Shown here in pieces: positions 42,154 to 51,960 of a stretch of 64,000 nucleotides of DNA. The stretch lies in contig CAWGHW010000037.1 of the NCBI GenBank assembly GCA_963822485.1, forward strand, positions 992,001 through 1,056,000. Direction: 5' to 3'. The notes under the pieces were generated by a model. That model was not told where the DNA came from, did not search any database, and was given only the letters and a program-made list of their open reading frames with translations. This DNA is from DASUBV01 sp963822485 (GTDB lineage: Bacteria > Actinomycetota > Actinomycetes > Streptosporangiales > Streptosporangiaceae). The translations under genes and the position numbers were made by a program. The number at the start of each line of letters is the position of its first letter. Position 1 is the stretch's first letter.

Positions 42154-45100
42154 ATGACAGACGAGATTGGGAAGGGTACCAAGCTGCTGGCGGGCGCCGC
42201 CGGCCTAGTGATGGTCCTGGCCGGTGGCGCCGCCGTGGCCAGCCCGCCCGCCGCCGCGGGCGTGATCTCGCGAACCGGGGTCTCGCGAACCGGGGTCTCG
42301 CGAACCGCGGCGGCGCCCGCGGGCCGCGCGCACCAGGCGTTCCTGGTCACCGGGCAGCAGGTCGCGACGGGCCCGGCCGGGCTATCGGTGCGGCCCGGCG
42401 GCCCGGCGGCCGCGGGCCAGCTCCAGGAACTGCGGCTGGGCGGCCGCACCTATGTCCTGCCGGTCATGGCCGCGGCCTACCTGAGCCGGGGGCTGGACCC
42501 GAGCCTGTTCGAGGTCGGCGCGCTGGCCCGGGCGGAGTCGGGCGGACGGCTGCCGGTGCGGGTGAGCTACGCCGGCGCCGCGCCATCCCTGCCGGGCGTG
42601 ACCATCACCTCGGCCAGTTCCGGGACCGCGCGGGGGTACCTGACCCTGGCCGGGGCCCGGGTATTCGGCGCCGCGCTGGAGCGCCAGTTCGCCGGTGATC
42701 ACGCCGACGCCGCCTACGGGCAGGACGGGCTGTTCGGGAACGGGGTGTCGGTCGCGCTGGCCAGCGCGCGGCCACGCCGCGCGCGGTACCGGCCCGGCCG
42801 TCCTACCTCATGCACACGCTGACCGTGCGCGGGACGACGCTCTCCGGCCGGCCCGACGCCGGCGACCTGGTCACCCTCATCGACGCCGACAACGCCAGCC
42901 GGTTCTGGACCTTCGGCCAGGACACGGAGCCCTTCTACCACGGCATCGCCAAGTTCAGTGTGCCCGCCGGGCACTTCTGGGTCATCGGCACCTTCAACGA
43001 CCTGCGCGGGACCCAGTACCTCGGGGCCCGGCTGGTCCTGCCGCCCGAGATCACCGTGTCGCGCAACACGGCGGTGCGGCTGGCCGAGCGCGCGGCGGAC
43101 AGCCGGGTCCAGTTCCTGACCCCACGCCCGGCCGTTGTGTACAGCAGCATCTTCGAACGGGACTACCTGACCGACCGGGCACCCCGCGACCCCAACAGCT
43201 GCTGCACGGAAAGCGATGACTACATCACGCAGGGCCTGCGGGGCCCCGCGCCCTACCTGTACGTCAGCCCCATGGCGATCCGGCCGCGGGTCGGCACGCT
43301 GGCCCAGATCACCTCGGCCCAGCTCGACTCGCCGTCCGCGGCCCACGGCATCCCGTACCAGTACTACGTCGCCTACCAGGCCCGGGGCCGGATCCCCGCG
43401 CAGCGCTTCGTGGTGCGCCCGGCCGACCTGGCCACCGAGCGCGCTGGGTTCTACGCCGCCGCTGCGTCGCGGGGCTACCTGAGCAACTTCGAGTCCCTCC
43501 CGGTCCAGGACGGCTTCTCCACCGCCGTGCTATGGCCCGGCCGGTTCCCGCTCCGGCTGACCATGTACCTGTCGGCGGCTCGCCGCCTGTCCTGGACCAC
43601 CATCTACACCCCGTGGGCCCGGGTGCTGAACTTCATCGGCGGGCAAGGCGCCCCGCCGCAGGCATTCCGGCCCGGCCAGCGGCTCACCGACGGCTGGGGC
43701 GCCTACCCGCAGCATCCCGCGGCCACCGTCCGGCTGGCCGGCCAGACCGGGCCAGCCGGGGCGTCGGCCACCCGCGCGGGCAACGTCCTGGGCCTGGCCA
43801 TGACCGCCTTCGGCGACAACACGCCGGGGCACATCGGGCAGTACATCGGAGCGCCGTTCAAGGTGACCGGCCGGTACCAGCTCGACCAGGACGGCAGGAA
43901 GATCGCCGGCGGGGCACTGCGCCGCTTCCACGGCTTCGCCGGCGTGACCGCCCGGCTGCGGCCGGCCCGGTCCCGGATCCGGTTCGTGCTGGACGCGACG
44001 CAGCCGGCCGCGCTCAGCCCGCTGTCCACCGCCAGCCAGACCGCCTGGACCTGGTGGTCGGCCCGCGCGGCGCACGGCACGCTGCCGCGCGGCTGGGTGT
44101 GCACCGTCCAGGACAACCGCGCGTGCGCGGCCCAGCCGCTGCTGACCCTGCGCTATTCCGTGGCGGGCGAGGCCGTGACCGGGGCGGTCCGTCCCGGCCG
44201 GCAGGTGATCCGGCTGGCGGTCGGGCACGTCCAGCCGGCCCGGGCCACCCGGATCACCCGGGCGGCGATGTCGGTGTCCTTCAACGGGGGCCGGACATGG
44301 CACGCGGCCCGGATCACCGGCCGGGGCGGCCGCTACACCGCGGCGTTCAGCGCCCCGGCCGGGGCGCGGGTGACCCTGCGGACCAGCACCGCCGACGCGG
44401 CCGGGGGCGCGGTCACCCAGACCATCGCCCGCGCCTACCGGATCACCGCCGCTAGCGGCGCGCCGCGGTCCGCCTGCCCGCCCGCCGGGCCGCGGCGGGC
44501 CCGGTGCTTCACCCTGTACGCGCCGCGGACCGCGGCCAGCGCGACCCGGCCCGGCGGCTGGGGCGCCCCGGCCATCGAGTCCGCCTATCACCTGCCGACG
44601 AGCCTCGGCGCCGGGCAGACGGTCGCGCTCGTGGACGCCTACAGCACCCCGCACCTGGCCCGCGACCTCGGCGTGTACCGGCGGGAGTACGGGCTGCCGC
44701 CGTGCACCACGGCCAGCGGCTGCCTGCGCATCGTGAACCAGCGGGGGCAGGCGTCCCCGCTGCCCGTCGCCGATCCCACGGGCTGGGGCGTGGAGGAGAC
44801 CCTGGACGCGTCGATGGTCTCGGCCGCGTGCCCGCGCTGCAAGATCATCGTGGTGGAGGCCAGGGACCCGCTGCTGACCAACCTGGCCGCGGCCGAGGAC
44901 ACCGCGGCCCGGCTGGGCGCCCCGGTGATCTCCAACAGCTACGGCGCCCGGGAGAGCGGGTTCACCCAGGCCGAGGCCGGCGCCTACCGGCACCGCGGGC
45001 ACGTGATCGTCGCGTCGTCCGGCGACTTCGGCTTCACCGCGGCCAACTTCCCGGCCAACCTGGCCGACGTGACGGCGGTGGGCGGCACCCAGCTGGCCCG

Positions 45101-45557
45101 GGCCCGCAACGCCCGCGGCTGGACCGAGTCGGTCTACAACGGCAACGGCGCCTCGGGCAGCGGGTGCTCGGCCTATGTGGCCAAGCCGCCCTGGCAGCAC
45201 GACCCGCACTGCGCCGGCCGGACCGTCGCCGACGTGGCGGCGCTCGCCTCGCGCGTGGCCGTCTACGACAGCTCCATCAGCCGCCCCATGGGCGGGCCGT
45301 GGCTCACGGTCTACGGCACCAGTGCGGCCGCGCCGATCGTGGCCGGGGTCTACGCGCTGGCGGGCAACGCGGCCACGATCGGGCCCGGCTACGAGTACGC
45401 GCACGCCGCCGCGCTGTTCGACGTGACGAAGGGCAACAACGACTGGTTCCAGGGCACGGGCGGCGCCGTCTGCGGCCACGATTACCTGTGCGTGGCCAAG
45501 CCGGGCTACGACGGGCCGACCGGGCTGGGCACGCCGGACGGCACCGGCGCCTTCTGA
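42154..45557 (+). pseudogene. Secreted S53 (sedolisin)-like protease with large N-terminal region; one frame break
   Basis: ATG 42154 starts a protein with a signal peptide (LLAGAAGLVMVLAGGAAVAS). The first frame ends beyond VSVALASA (about 42765); from about 42790 the protein goes on in another frame (ARPSYLMHTLTVRGTTLSGR). After some 600 residues of unassigned beta-rich region comes the S53-type catalytic domain: GVEETLDASMVSAACP with the Glu-Asp pair, SSGDFGFTAANFPA, and GTSAAAPIVAGVYALAG with the nucleophilic Ser. All catalytic residues are present and the mature domain is near the C-terminus. The single break in a C/G-rich stretch is probably a read error. Function: extracellular acidic-type serine protease; ATG 42124 is an alternative start. 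Confidence 0.8.
42266..42310 (+). repeat. Three 15-bp tandem repeats coding SRTGV
   Basis: TCTCGCGAACCGGGG occurs at 42266-42280 and 42281-42295, and a variant with one change at 42296-42310. The repeats keep frame and lie just after the predicted signal peptide of the S53-like protease. Confidence 0.9.
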
Positions 45558-45594
45558 CCCCGGCGGCGGCCGCGCCCGGGGTCAGGGCGGGCGA

Positions 45595-46203
45595 CTAGGG
45601 GCGCGGCAGCCGCGGCCGGATCAGGCTGGCCACCCGGCGGGCGATCGGGCACATGCGCGGGCCCGGCCCGACCGGCCGGCCCGTCATGAAGATCAGCGCA
45701 CTGGACCCGGCGGCGGTCTCGACGGTGAGCTGGCAGCCGCCGGTGCCGTCGGAGTCGAAGTCCAGCTCGCCCCGGCGGCCGTCCTGGAACTGGTACACCG
45801 ACACCTGCCCGGCATGGAAGAACAGGTCGGTGTACGGGTGGGCGGACAAGGTGATGGACAGGGCCCGGGTCGCGGCGCCCCAGGCGCACTCGTTGGCCCG
45901 CCCGGGGCCGTCGCCCAGCAGCGGCTGGCCCGGCGACGTGAAGCCCAGGCGGCCCAGCTCGGCCTGGCTCAGCAGGCCGCAGGGGTTCACGCTGATCCAC
46001 CAGTCGGCCGGGCCGGTGGAGGAGGCGACTGGGCTCGGCGCCGGGCTCGGGGACGCTGCCCCCGGCTGCGACCCCGTGACCTGCGTGGCGCTGGCCGTGC
46101 AGGTCACGGGGCCGCAGCTGGCCGGTCCGCCCGAGGCGGCACACCCGGCCAGCCCGGCGGCCGTGACGATGAGAACAAGGAGCGGCGCGGCGCGCAGTGC
46201 CAT
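45595..46203 (-). CDS. DUF3558-like lipoprotein
   Basis: A 202-residue protein with a lipoprotein signal peptide (LLVLIVTAAGLAGC; lipobox LAGC), a Ser/Pro-rich linker, then a domain beginning VNPCGLLSQAELGRLGF, with NECAW and GGCQLTVET, as in DUF3558 lipoproteins of actinomycetes. Four Cys may form disulfides. It should be anchored to the outer face of the membrane; the role of the family is unknown. ATG 46203 is chosen because the lipobox is then near residue 21; a much longer upstream open frame is not conserved. It is convergent with the S53 protease gene. Confidence 0.82.
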   Translation of the reverse strand: MALRAAPLLVLIVTAAGLAGCAASGGPASCGPVTCTASATQVTGSQPGAASPSPAPSPVASSTGPADWWISVNPCGLLSQAELGRLGFTSPGQPLLGDGPGRANECAWGAATRALSITLSAHPYTDLFFHAGQVSVYQFQDGRRGELDFDSDGTGGCQLTVETAAGSSALIFMTGRPVGPGPRMCPIARRVASLIRPRLPRP

Positions 46204-46500
46204 GACCTGACCTCTGCCGGGTGACCTACACGTATCTGGACAGATCGGAGATTGTACCGATTGGCCGGGCGCCGCCGAGATCGGGCAGAGGTAATCGGTG
46301 ACGGGGCGGATTAGGGCCTGATATATATGGCAGTGTCCGGTGATACTCCAGGGGGAGTTCGCCCGGATACCACGTGAGTGACCGCGAAATCTGAACTCAC
46401 CGGGGCCGCGCAACGACGAGCTGCATGCCGCCGGGAGGTCCGGCCGAGCTTCGGCACATCGACAGCCGCCTGGCCCAGGATCGCAATAAGGGGACTCCAG
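46204..46500. other. Intergenic region, no gene seen
   Basis: About 300 bp between the divergent lipoprotein and NTF2-like genes. It holds ATCGG/CCGAT half-sites (46244-46248 and 46257-46261) and a distant CCTCTGCC/GGCAGAGG pair (46210 and 46284), either of which could be regulatory. An AT-rich CTGATATATATGG near 46318 may be part of a promoter. Nothing else is recognisable. Confidence 0.4.
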
Positions 46501-46899
46501 ATGTGCAACCAGAACGAATGGATCGTGCGCGAGGCCTTCCTGGCCTACGACCAGGGCGACGTCGCGCGGATGATGGAATTCGTGGACCAGGACCTGGAAT
46601 GGACCTACCTGGACCCGAGCGTGTCCGACCCGCGGCCGCAGGCGTGCCGCGGCCGCGGCGAGCTGGAGAAGGCGCTGCGCCAGCAGTCCGAGCGCGGGCT
46701 GCGCTCGGAGCTTGAGGAGGTCGTCGCGGCCGGCGACCAGGTGCTGGTGGTCATGCACACGCCGGGGGTGGACGGCTACCGGAACCGGCAGGCCGACGAC
46801 CGGACCTACGACGTGCTCACGGTCCGGGACGGGCTGATCGTCGGGCTGCACCACTGCCGCGACCGCGGCGAGGCGCGCGCGGTGGCCGGGATCGCCTAG
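46501..46899 (+). CDS. SnoaL/NTF2-like family protein
   Basis: The 132-residue protein has the SnoaL-like pattern: WIVREAFLAYDQGDVARMME, a strand VDQDLEWTYLDP, GRGELEKALRQQSERGL, VLVVMHTPGVDGYRNRQADD, DVLTVRDGLIVGLHHCRDRGE. These compact cones bind or isomerise small molecules; some are polyketide cyclases and many are unassigned. AAGGGGA lies seven bases before ATG 46501. It is a single gene with no obvious operon partner. Confidence 0.87.
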   Translation: MCNQNEWIVREAFLAYDQGDVARMMEFVDQDLEWTYLDPSVSDPRPQACRGRGELEKALRQQSERGLRSELEEVVAAGDQVLVVMHTPGVDGYRNRQADDRTYDVLTVRDGLIVGLHHCRDRGEARAVAGIA

Positions 46900-47027
46900 G
46901 CCCGCAGCCCGCTGCTGGCAGCGGGAAAGTGGACTCCTATATTCGCCGGCGAGTTCAGCGATCATGGATATCCATGTGATCCTGAAGCAGGTAGCCACAC
47001 CGGCAAACCCGCGCAGGATGGCCCCAG

Positions 47028-48536
47028 GTGACACGTATGCAATGGCGCATGCCGATCTCGCTCTCCCCGCTGGGCTTCGCCGCCCTGGCCGCGACCGCCG
47101 GGCTGGTGCTCGGGACCGTCGGCGTGGCGTCGGCCCAGGTCCGGGCCGCTGACTCCGGCATCGGCACCTGGCACCAGGCGGCGGAGGTGGCCGGCTCGGC
47201 GGCGCTGAACACCGGCGGGGACGCCGCGATCGGGCCGGTGTCCTGCGCGGCATCGGGCGACTGCCTGGCCGCCGGCACCTTCAGCACTCCCGGCCGGCAC
47301 GACCACCCGTTCCTGGTCAGCCAGGTACGCGGCAAGTGGGGCCGGGCCCAGCGGGTGCTCGGCATGGCCGGCCTCGACCGGGGCAACGAGGCGTCGATCA
47401 GCTCGGTGTCGTGCTCGGGTCCCGGCAACTGCACGATCGGCGGCTCCTATCGTGACGGGTCGGGGCACACGCACGCGTGGGTGGCCAGCCAGGTCCGCGG
47501 CAAGTGGGCCCGTGCGCACCAGCTGCCCGGCATGGCCGCGCTGAACAAGGGCAACGGGTCCGGCCTCAACTCGGTGTCGTGCATCTCGATCGGCAACTGC
47601 ACCGCCGATGGCGACTACACCGACGGCCAGAGTCACGCCCAGCCGTTCGTGGTCAGCGAGGTGCAGGGCACGTGGCGCGACGTCCAGCCGGTGGCGGGCG
47701 TGGCCGCGCTGGCGACGGCCGGGTCGGCCGACATCGGCCCGCTGTCGTGCCACTCGGCCGGGAACTGCTCGGCCGGCGGGACCTACGGGGACGGCCCGGA
47801 TAACAGTGACGGGTACGTGGTCAGCCAGGTGCACGGCACGTGGGGCCATGCCGAGGCGATCCCCGGCCTCAAGGCGCTGAACACCGGCGGCCAGCTCGGG
47901 GTGAACTCGCTGTCGTGCGGGTGGCCGGGCGACTGCCTGGCGGGCGGGGTCTACAGCGACCCGCAGGGTGACCGGTACACGTTCGTGGTCAGCCAGGTCA
48001 ACGGCACCTGGGGGAACGCGCACCAGGTGCCCGGCATGGCGGCGGTGGCCACGCGAAGCAACGGCGAGGTCGACACGGTGTCGTGCGCGACGGCTGGCAA
48101 CTGCGAGGCGGGCGGCATCGCCGGGATCAACAACGGCTTCGACCTGAACGGCGGCGGGCAGGCGTTCGTCGCCACCGAGACCAACGGGACCTGGGGCAAG
48201 GCCGAGGTGATCCCCGGCACGGCCCGCCTGAACAGCGGTGCCGACGGCGGGACGACGACGTTGTCCTGCCCGCGGCCAGGAGCCTGCACCGCCGCCGGCT
48301 ACTACGGCGTAGGCACGGCGGGCGACAAGGTCTACAACCTGGAACTGTTCGTCGACAGCCAGGCCGGCGGCAAGTGGGGCCAGGCGCAGGAGATTCCCGG
48401 CACGGCCGCCCTCAACAAGGACCACCAGGCCGGCCTGGGCCAGGTGTCCTGCCCGGCGCCGGACCAGTGCAGCGCGGGCGGGGCGTACTCCGACCGCAAG
48501 GACAACGGGCAGGCGTTCGTCGTCAGCCAGAACTGA
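47028..48536 (+). CDS. Secreted protein of eight Cys-pair repeats (probable beta-propeller)
   Basis: After a signal peptide (GFAALAATAGLVLGTVGVAS) the protein is eight repeats of 55-61 residues. Each contains GTWGxA, PGxAALN, SVSCxxxGNCxAGG and FVVSQV. Each repeat has two Cys five residues apart, likely one disulfide per repeat. The length and aromatic spacing suggest an eight-bladed beta-propeller outside the cell. No catalytic motif is seen, so binding is more likely than catalysis. GTG 47028 is used; ATG 47037 is possible. It stands alone between two unrelated genes. Confidence 0.85.
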   Translation: MTRMQWRMPISLSPLGFAALAATAGLVLGTVGVASAQVRAADSGIGTWHQAAEVAGSAALNTGGDAAIGPVSCAASGDCLAAGTFSTPGRHDHPFLVSQVRGKWGRAQRVLGMAGLDRGNEASISSVSCSGPGNCTIGGSYRDGSGHTHAWVASQVRGKWARAHQLPGMAALNKGNGSGLNSVSCISIGNCTADGDYTDGQSHAQPFVVSEVQGTWRDVQPVAGVAALATAGSADIGPLSCHSAGNCSAGGTYGDGPDNSDGYVVSQVHGTWGHAEAIPGLKALNTGGQLGVNSLSCGWPGDCLAGGVYSDPQGDRYTFVVSQVNGTWGNAHQVPGMAAVATRSNGEVDTVSCATAGNCEAGGIAGINNGFDLNGGGQAFVATETNGTWGKAEVIPGTARLNSGADGGTTTLSCPRPGACTAAGYYGVGTAGDKVYNLELFVDSQAGGKWGQAQEIPGTAALNKDHQAGLGQVSCPAPDQCSAGGAYSDRKDNGQAFVVSQN

Positions 48537-48672
48537 GGTCGCAGGCTCCTATAGCCGCGCAGACTTGGGCACATCCGCCCAGGCGGACCCCGCCAGCAGG
48601 AATGATCTCCTTTGACCGGCGAGACTCAGGCACGCTCGCCCAGCCGGCCGACAGAAGGAGAAGAACGTAGCC

Positions 48673-49119
48673 ATGGCAGCCACGCTTCACGAGGTCCTGC
48701 TCGACCCGGACATTGAGCCCAAGGTCGTCGCCGACTGCTACACGCTGGTCGAGCAGGAGGTCCATGACATGTCGGGGATCTCGGGGACCGCGGTCAAGAT
48801 CGCCTACAAGACGGTGTCCACCTTCATGCCGGGTCACGTGCGCTTCATGGTGGCGTCGCTGATGCCCCGCATGATCGAGGAACTGGACCCGTACTGGGCC
48901 GACTTCAACGCCGCCGGCGGCTCGGACTTCGGCGACTACCTGACCAAGCGGGCCGACGAGGTGTCTGAGTCCCTGCTCTCGGTGACCGACCAGCGGGCCG
49001 CGGGGTCCGACCGGCCCACGATCATCAAGGCCTACCGCAGCGTCCGGGGCGGCGCGTCCAAGCACGTGAAGGCCGCGCTCCCCCGCCTGGGCGGGCTCGT
49101 GGTCAAGTACGCAAGCTGA
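48673..49119 (+). CDS. DUF6918 family protein
   Basis: A 148-residue mostly helical protein (VLLDPDIEPKVVADCYTLVE, ISGTAVKIAYKTVSTFMPGH, VRFMVASLMPRMIEELDPYW). It matches, from memory, the actinobacterial DUF6918 proteins, of unknown function. AAGGAGAAG upstream of ATG 48673 is a good ribosome site though somewhat distant. No signal peptide or membrane helix is present. The 136-bp gap before it contains a small TGGGC/GCCCA hairpin (about 48569-48584), perhaps the terminator of the repeat protein gene. Confidence 0.75.
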   Translation: MAATLHEVLLDPDIEPKVVADCYTLVEQEVHDMSGISGTAVKIAYKTVSTFMPGHVRFMVASLMPRMIEELDPYWADFNAAGGSDFGDYLTKRADEVSESLLSVTDQRAAGSDRPTIIKAYRSVRGGASKHVKAALPRLGGLVVKYAS

Positions 49120-49127
49120 CCGGCCTC

Positions 49128-49334
49128 TCAGTCCGTCTCGCGCTCGCGCGGCGGCCGGCCTGGCCGGCGCATCTCCCTGGCGTGGCTGGGCAGCCGGCCG
49201 GCCTCGGCCAGGGCCCGGCGCAGCAGGAACTCGATCTGGGCGTTGGTGCTGCGCAGCTCGTCGGCGGCCCACCTGGCCAGGGCGTCGTGCACGGCCGGGT
49301 CGAGCCGCAGCAGGACGCTCTTGCGCTCGGTCAT
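49128..49334 (-). CDS. Ribbon-helix-helix (Arc-like) protein
   Basis: A 68-residue protein that begins TERKSVLLRLDPAVHDALAR, a beta strand and helix of ribbon-helix-helix type, with RSTNAQIEFLLRRALAEAGR as the second helix and a basic Arg/Pro tail. Such proteins are Arc-like repressors or antitoxins, or membrane-associated partners. It lies 19 bp downstream of the SPFH gene on the same strand, a pairing known in actinomycetes for SPFH proteins, and may regulate or accompany it. Confidence 0.85.
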   Translation of the reverse strand: MTERKSVLLRLDPAVHDALARWAADELRSTNAQIEFLLRRALAEAGRLPSHAREMRRPGRPPRERETD

Positions 49335-49353
49335 CGTCGTCCCGTGCTAGCCG

Positions 49354-50316
49354 TCACTGGTACAGCGAGCCGGTGTTCACGACCTGCTGGGTGGCCTGCT
49401 CGCTGCACAGCACCACGAGCAGGTTCGAGACCATGGCCGCCTTCCGCTCCTCGTCCAGCTCGACGACGCCTTCATCCTGCAGGCGCTGCAAGGCCAGCTG
49501 GACCATGCCGACGGCGCCCTCGACGATCCGCTGCCGCGCCCCGACGACGGCACTGGCCTGCTGCTGGCGCAGCATGGCCTGGGCGATCTCGGCAGCGTAG
49601 GACAGCCGGGTGAGGCGGGTCTCGACGATGTGCACGCCGGCCGCCCGGACCCGGACCCGCAGCTCGGCCGACAGCCGCTCGGTGATCTCGTCGGCGTTGT
49701 CGCGCAGCGACATCGCGCCGCTGCCGCGGTTGTCGTACGGGTAGCTGGACGCGATGTGCCGGACCGCGGTCTCGGCCTGGATGGTCACGAACTTGACCAC
49801 CTCGTCGACGGAGTAGATGGCGCTGGCCGTGTCCTGGACCTGCCAGACCACCACGGCCGCGATCTCGATCGGGTTGCCGTCCGCGTCATTGACCTTGAGC
49901 TGGGCCGATTCCTGGTTGCGGATCCGGGTGGAGACCACGATCCGCTGGGTGAACGGGTTCACCCACTGCAGGCCGGAGTCGCGGATGGTGCCGCGGTACT
50001 TGCCGAACAGCTGCACCACCCTGGCCCGGCCGGGCACCACCGCGGTCAGCCCGCGCAATACCAGCACGCCGCCCAGTATGACCAGGATGCCCACGGCTAG
50101 CAGCGCCGCCGCGCCCGCGCTCGGCAGCTGACCGGAGACCGCGACGAGCACCGCCCCGATGATCAGGACGACCATGCCGAGCAGCAGCATCTGCAAGCCG
50201 GGCCGGGACGCCGCCGGGCGCTCGGTGACCGGCGGGCCCACGGGCGCGATGTCGAGTCCGGCCGGTGTCGGGGTGCCGGGGTCTGGTATGCCCATCTGAC
50301 TCGCCTCCGTTGGCAT
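49354..50316 (-). CDS. SPFH/band 7 (flotillin-like) membrane protein
   Basis: A 320-residue protein with two N-terminal membrane helices (LQMLLLGMVVLIIGAVLVAV, AAALLAVGILVILGGVLVL) followed by an SPFH domain: GRARVVQLFGKYRGTIRDSG, LQWVNPFTQRIVVSTRIRNQ, ESAQLKVNDADGNPIEIAAV, FVTIQAETAVRHIASSYPYD, then a coiled-coil helix LRQQQASAVVGARQRIVEGA. SPFH proteins form large membrane rings at microdomains and scaffold other proteins. It is followed by the ribbon-helix-helix gene. The upstream palindrome at 50357 may regulate both. Confidence 0.92.
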   Translation of the reverse strand: MPTEASQMGIPDPGTPTPAGLDIAPVGPPVTERPAASRPGLQMLLLGMVVLIIGAVLVAVSGQLPSAGAAALLAVGILVILGGVLVLRGLTAVVPGRARVVQLFGKYRGTIRDSGLQWVNPFTQRIVVSTRIRNQESAQLKVNDADGNPIEIAAVVVWQVQDTASAIYSVDEVVKFVTIQAETAVRHIASSYPYDNRGSGAMSLRDNADEITERLSAELRVRVRAAGVHIVETRLTRLSYAAEIAQAMLRQQQASAVVGARQRIVEGAVGMVQLALQRLQDEGVVELDEERKAAMVSNLLVVLCSEQATQQVVNTGSLYQ

Positions 50317-50356
50317 CGCCGCTCACGCGACATCGCGGCTCACGCATTTCTATCAT

Positions 50357-50368
50357 ACTGATATCAGT
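50357..50368. promoter_or_regulatory. 12-bp palindrome upstream of SPFH gene
   Basis: ACTGATATCAGT is a perfect dyad about 40 bp upstream of the SPFH start, in the gap shared with the divergent monooxygenase gene. On the minus strand it is followed by TATGAT, a plausible -10, so a repressor here would block the SPFH promoter. The cognate regulator is not identifiable. Confidence 0.5.
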
Positions 50369-50466
50369 TTTCCTAACATCGGCGCCCGCTGAAGATTGGG
50401 CCCCGCCGGCCCGGCCGGGCCGGGTTATCCTGCCCCTGCCGCATGCAGAGCGCGAGGAGGGCCCCA

Positions 50467-51960
50467 ATGCCCGAGCAGCCGACGTATCGCGTGATCGTGG
50501 TGGGCGCCGGGTTCGGGGGGCTCGGCATGGCCATAGCGCTCAAGCGGGCCGGCATCCACGACTTCCTGGTCGTGGACAAGGCGGCGGACCTGGGCGGCAT
50601 CTGGCGCGACAACACCTACCCGGGCGCCGCCTGCGACGTGCCGTCCAGCCTGTACTCGTTCTCGTTCCAGCCCGGCCGCTGGAGTCGCCGCTACCCGCCC
50701 CAGCCGGAGATCCTGGCCTACCTGCACGGGCTGGCCGCGGAGCATGGCCTGGGCCCGCACCTGCGCTTCGGCGCCGGCGTCGCCAGCGCCGAGTTCGACG
50801 AGCGCCGCGCCCGGTGGAACCTCACCCTCGACAACGGCGAGACGCTGCGGGCCACCGCGGTGGTCTCGGCCGTCGGGCAGCTGAACCGGCCCGCGCTCCC
50901 CGACATCCCCGGCCGAGCCGACTTCTCCGGGCCGGCCTGGCACTCCGCCCGCTGGGATCACGACGCGGACCTGACTGGGCGCCGGGTGGCCGTGATAGGC
51001 ACCGGGGCCAGCGCCATCCAGTTCGTGCCGGAGATCGCCAGGACCGCGGCCCGGGTCGACATCTACCAGCGCACCGCGCCCTACGTACTGCCCAAGCCCG
51101 ACCGGCCGAACGGCGAGCCAGGACCGGCCGACCGCATCCCCGCGCTGCGCAAGGCCGAGCGGCTGAGTACCTTCCTGCGCGGCGAGCTGCTCACCACCGG
51201 CTTCGTGCTGTCGCCCCGGTTCCTGGCCGCGCCCATGCGGATGTGGCGCCGCCAGCTTGAGCAGCAGATCTCCGATCCGGAGCTGCGCCGCAGGTGCGTG
51301 CCCGGCTACGTGATGGGCTGCAAGCGCGTGCTGTTCTCCAACGACTGGTATCCGACGCTGGTCCGCTCCAACGTCGAGCTGGTCACCGACCCGATCGAGC
51401 GCATCGTCGCCGACGGGGTGGTCACGGCCGCCGGCACCACCCGGCCCGCCGACGTGATCGTCTACGGCACCGGGTTCCAGACCCTGGACTTCCTGGCCCC
51501 GATGGCGGTGACCGGCCGGGGCGGGCAGTCGCTGCGCGAGCTGTGGCGCGACGGGGCGCAGGCCTACCTGGGAATCTCCGTCGCCGAGTTCCCGAACTTC
51601 TTCATGCTCTACGGGCCCCACACCAACCTCGGCGGCAACTCCATCCTTTACATGCTGGAAGGCCAGATCCGCTACGTCCTCGGTGCCCTGCTGGCCCTGG
51701 AGCGGGAGGGCCTGGACTGGCTGGACGTGCGGCCCGAGGTGCAGCGCGCGTTCAACGCCTGGGTGGACCAGGCCAGCCGCTCCTCGGTGTGGGAGAGCGG
51801 CTGCCGGAGCTGGTACACGACGGCCGACGGCCGCAATACCAACAACTGGCCTGACCACACGTTCCTGTACCGGTACCGGATCCGCCACTTCGACCTGGCC
51901 AGGTACCGGGTCATGCCCCGGCGCCCGGCTACGTCCGCGGCCGCCGAGGGCGCGGCATGA
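50467..51960 (+). CDS. Type I Baeyer-Villiger monooxygenase
   Basis: A 497-residue FAD/NADPH flavoprotein: FAD loop VVGAGFGGLG (residue 11 onwards), YPGAACDVPSSLYS, the Baeyer-Villiger fingerprint FSGPAWHSARWD (FxGxxxHxxxWD), and the NADPH loop IGTGASAIQ. GAGGAGG precedes ATG 50467. It overlaps the esterase gene by four bases. Chemistry: ketone to ester or lactone. The neighbouring esterase could then hydrolyse the ester, giving a two-step ketone degradation. The ketone may be cyclic, aromatic or terpenoid; sequence alone cannot tell. Confidence 0.93.
   Translation: MPEQPTYRVIVVGAGFGGLGMAIALKRAGIHDFLVVDKAADLGGIWRDNTYPGAACDVPSSLYSFSFQPGRWSRRYPPQPEILAYLHGLAAEHGLGPHLRFGAGVASAEFDERRARWNLTLDNGETLRATAVVSAVGQLNRPALPDIPGRADFSGPAWHSARWDHDADLTGRRVAVIGTGASAIQFVPEIARTAARVDIYQRTAPYVLPKPDRPNGEPGPADRIPALRKAERLSTFLRGELLTTGFVLSPRFLAAPMRMWRRQLEQQISDPELRRRCVPGYVMGCKRVLFSNDWYPTLVRSNVELVTDPIERIVADGVVTAAGTTRPADVIVYGTGFQTLDFLAPMAVTGRGGQSLRELWRDGAQAYLGISVAEFPNFFMLYGPHTNLGGNSILYMLEGQIRYVLGALLALEREGLDWLDVRPEVQRAFNAWVDQASRSSVWESGCRSWYTTADGRNTNNWPDHTFLYRYRIRHFDLARYRVMPRRPATSAAAEGAA

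Noticed and set aside
43530..45479. 649-codon open frame on the minus strand
   Set aside because: It is antisense to the S53-like protease, whose catalytic motifs are on the plus strand.
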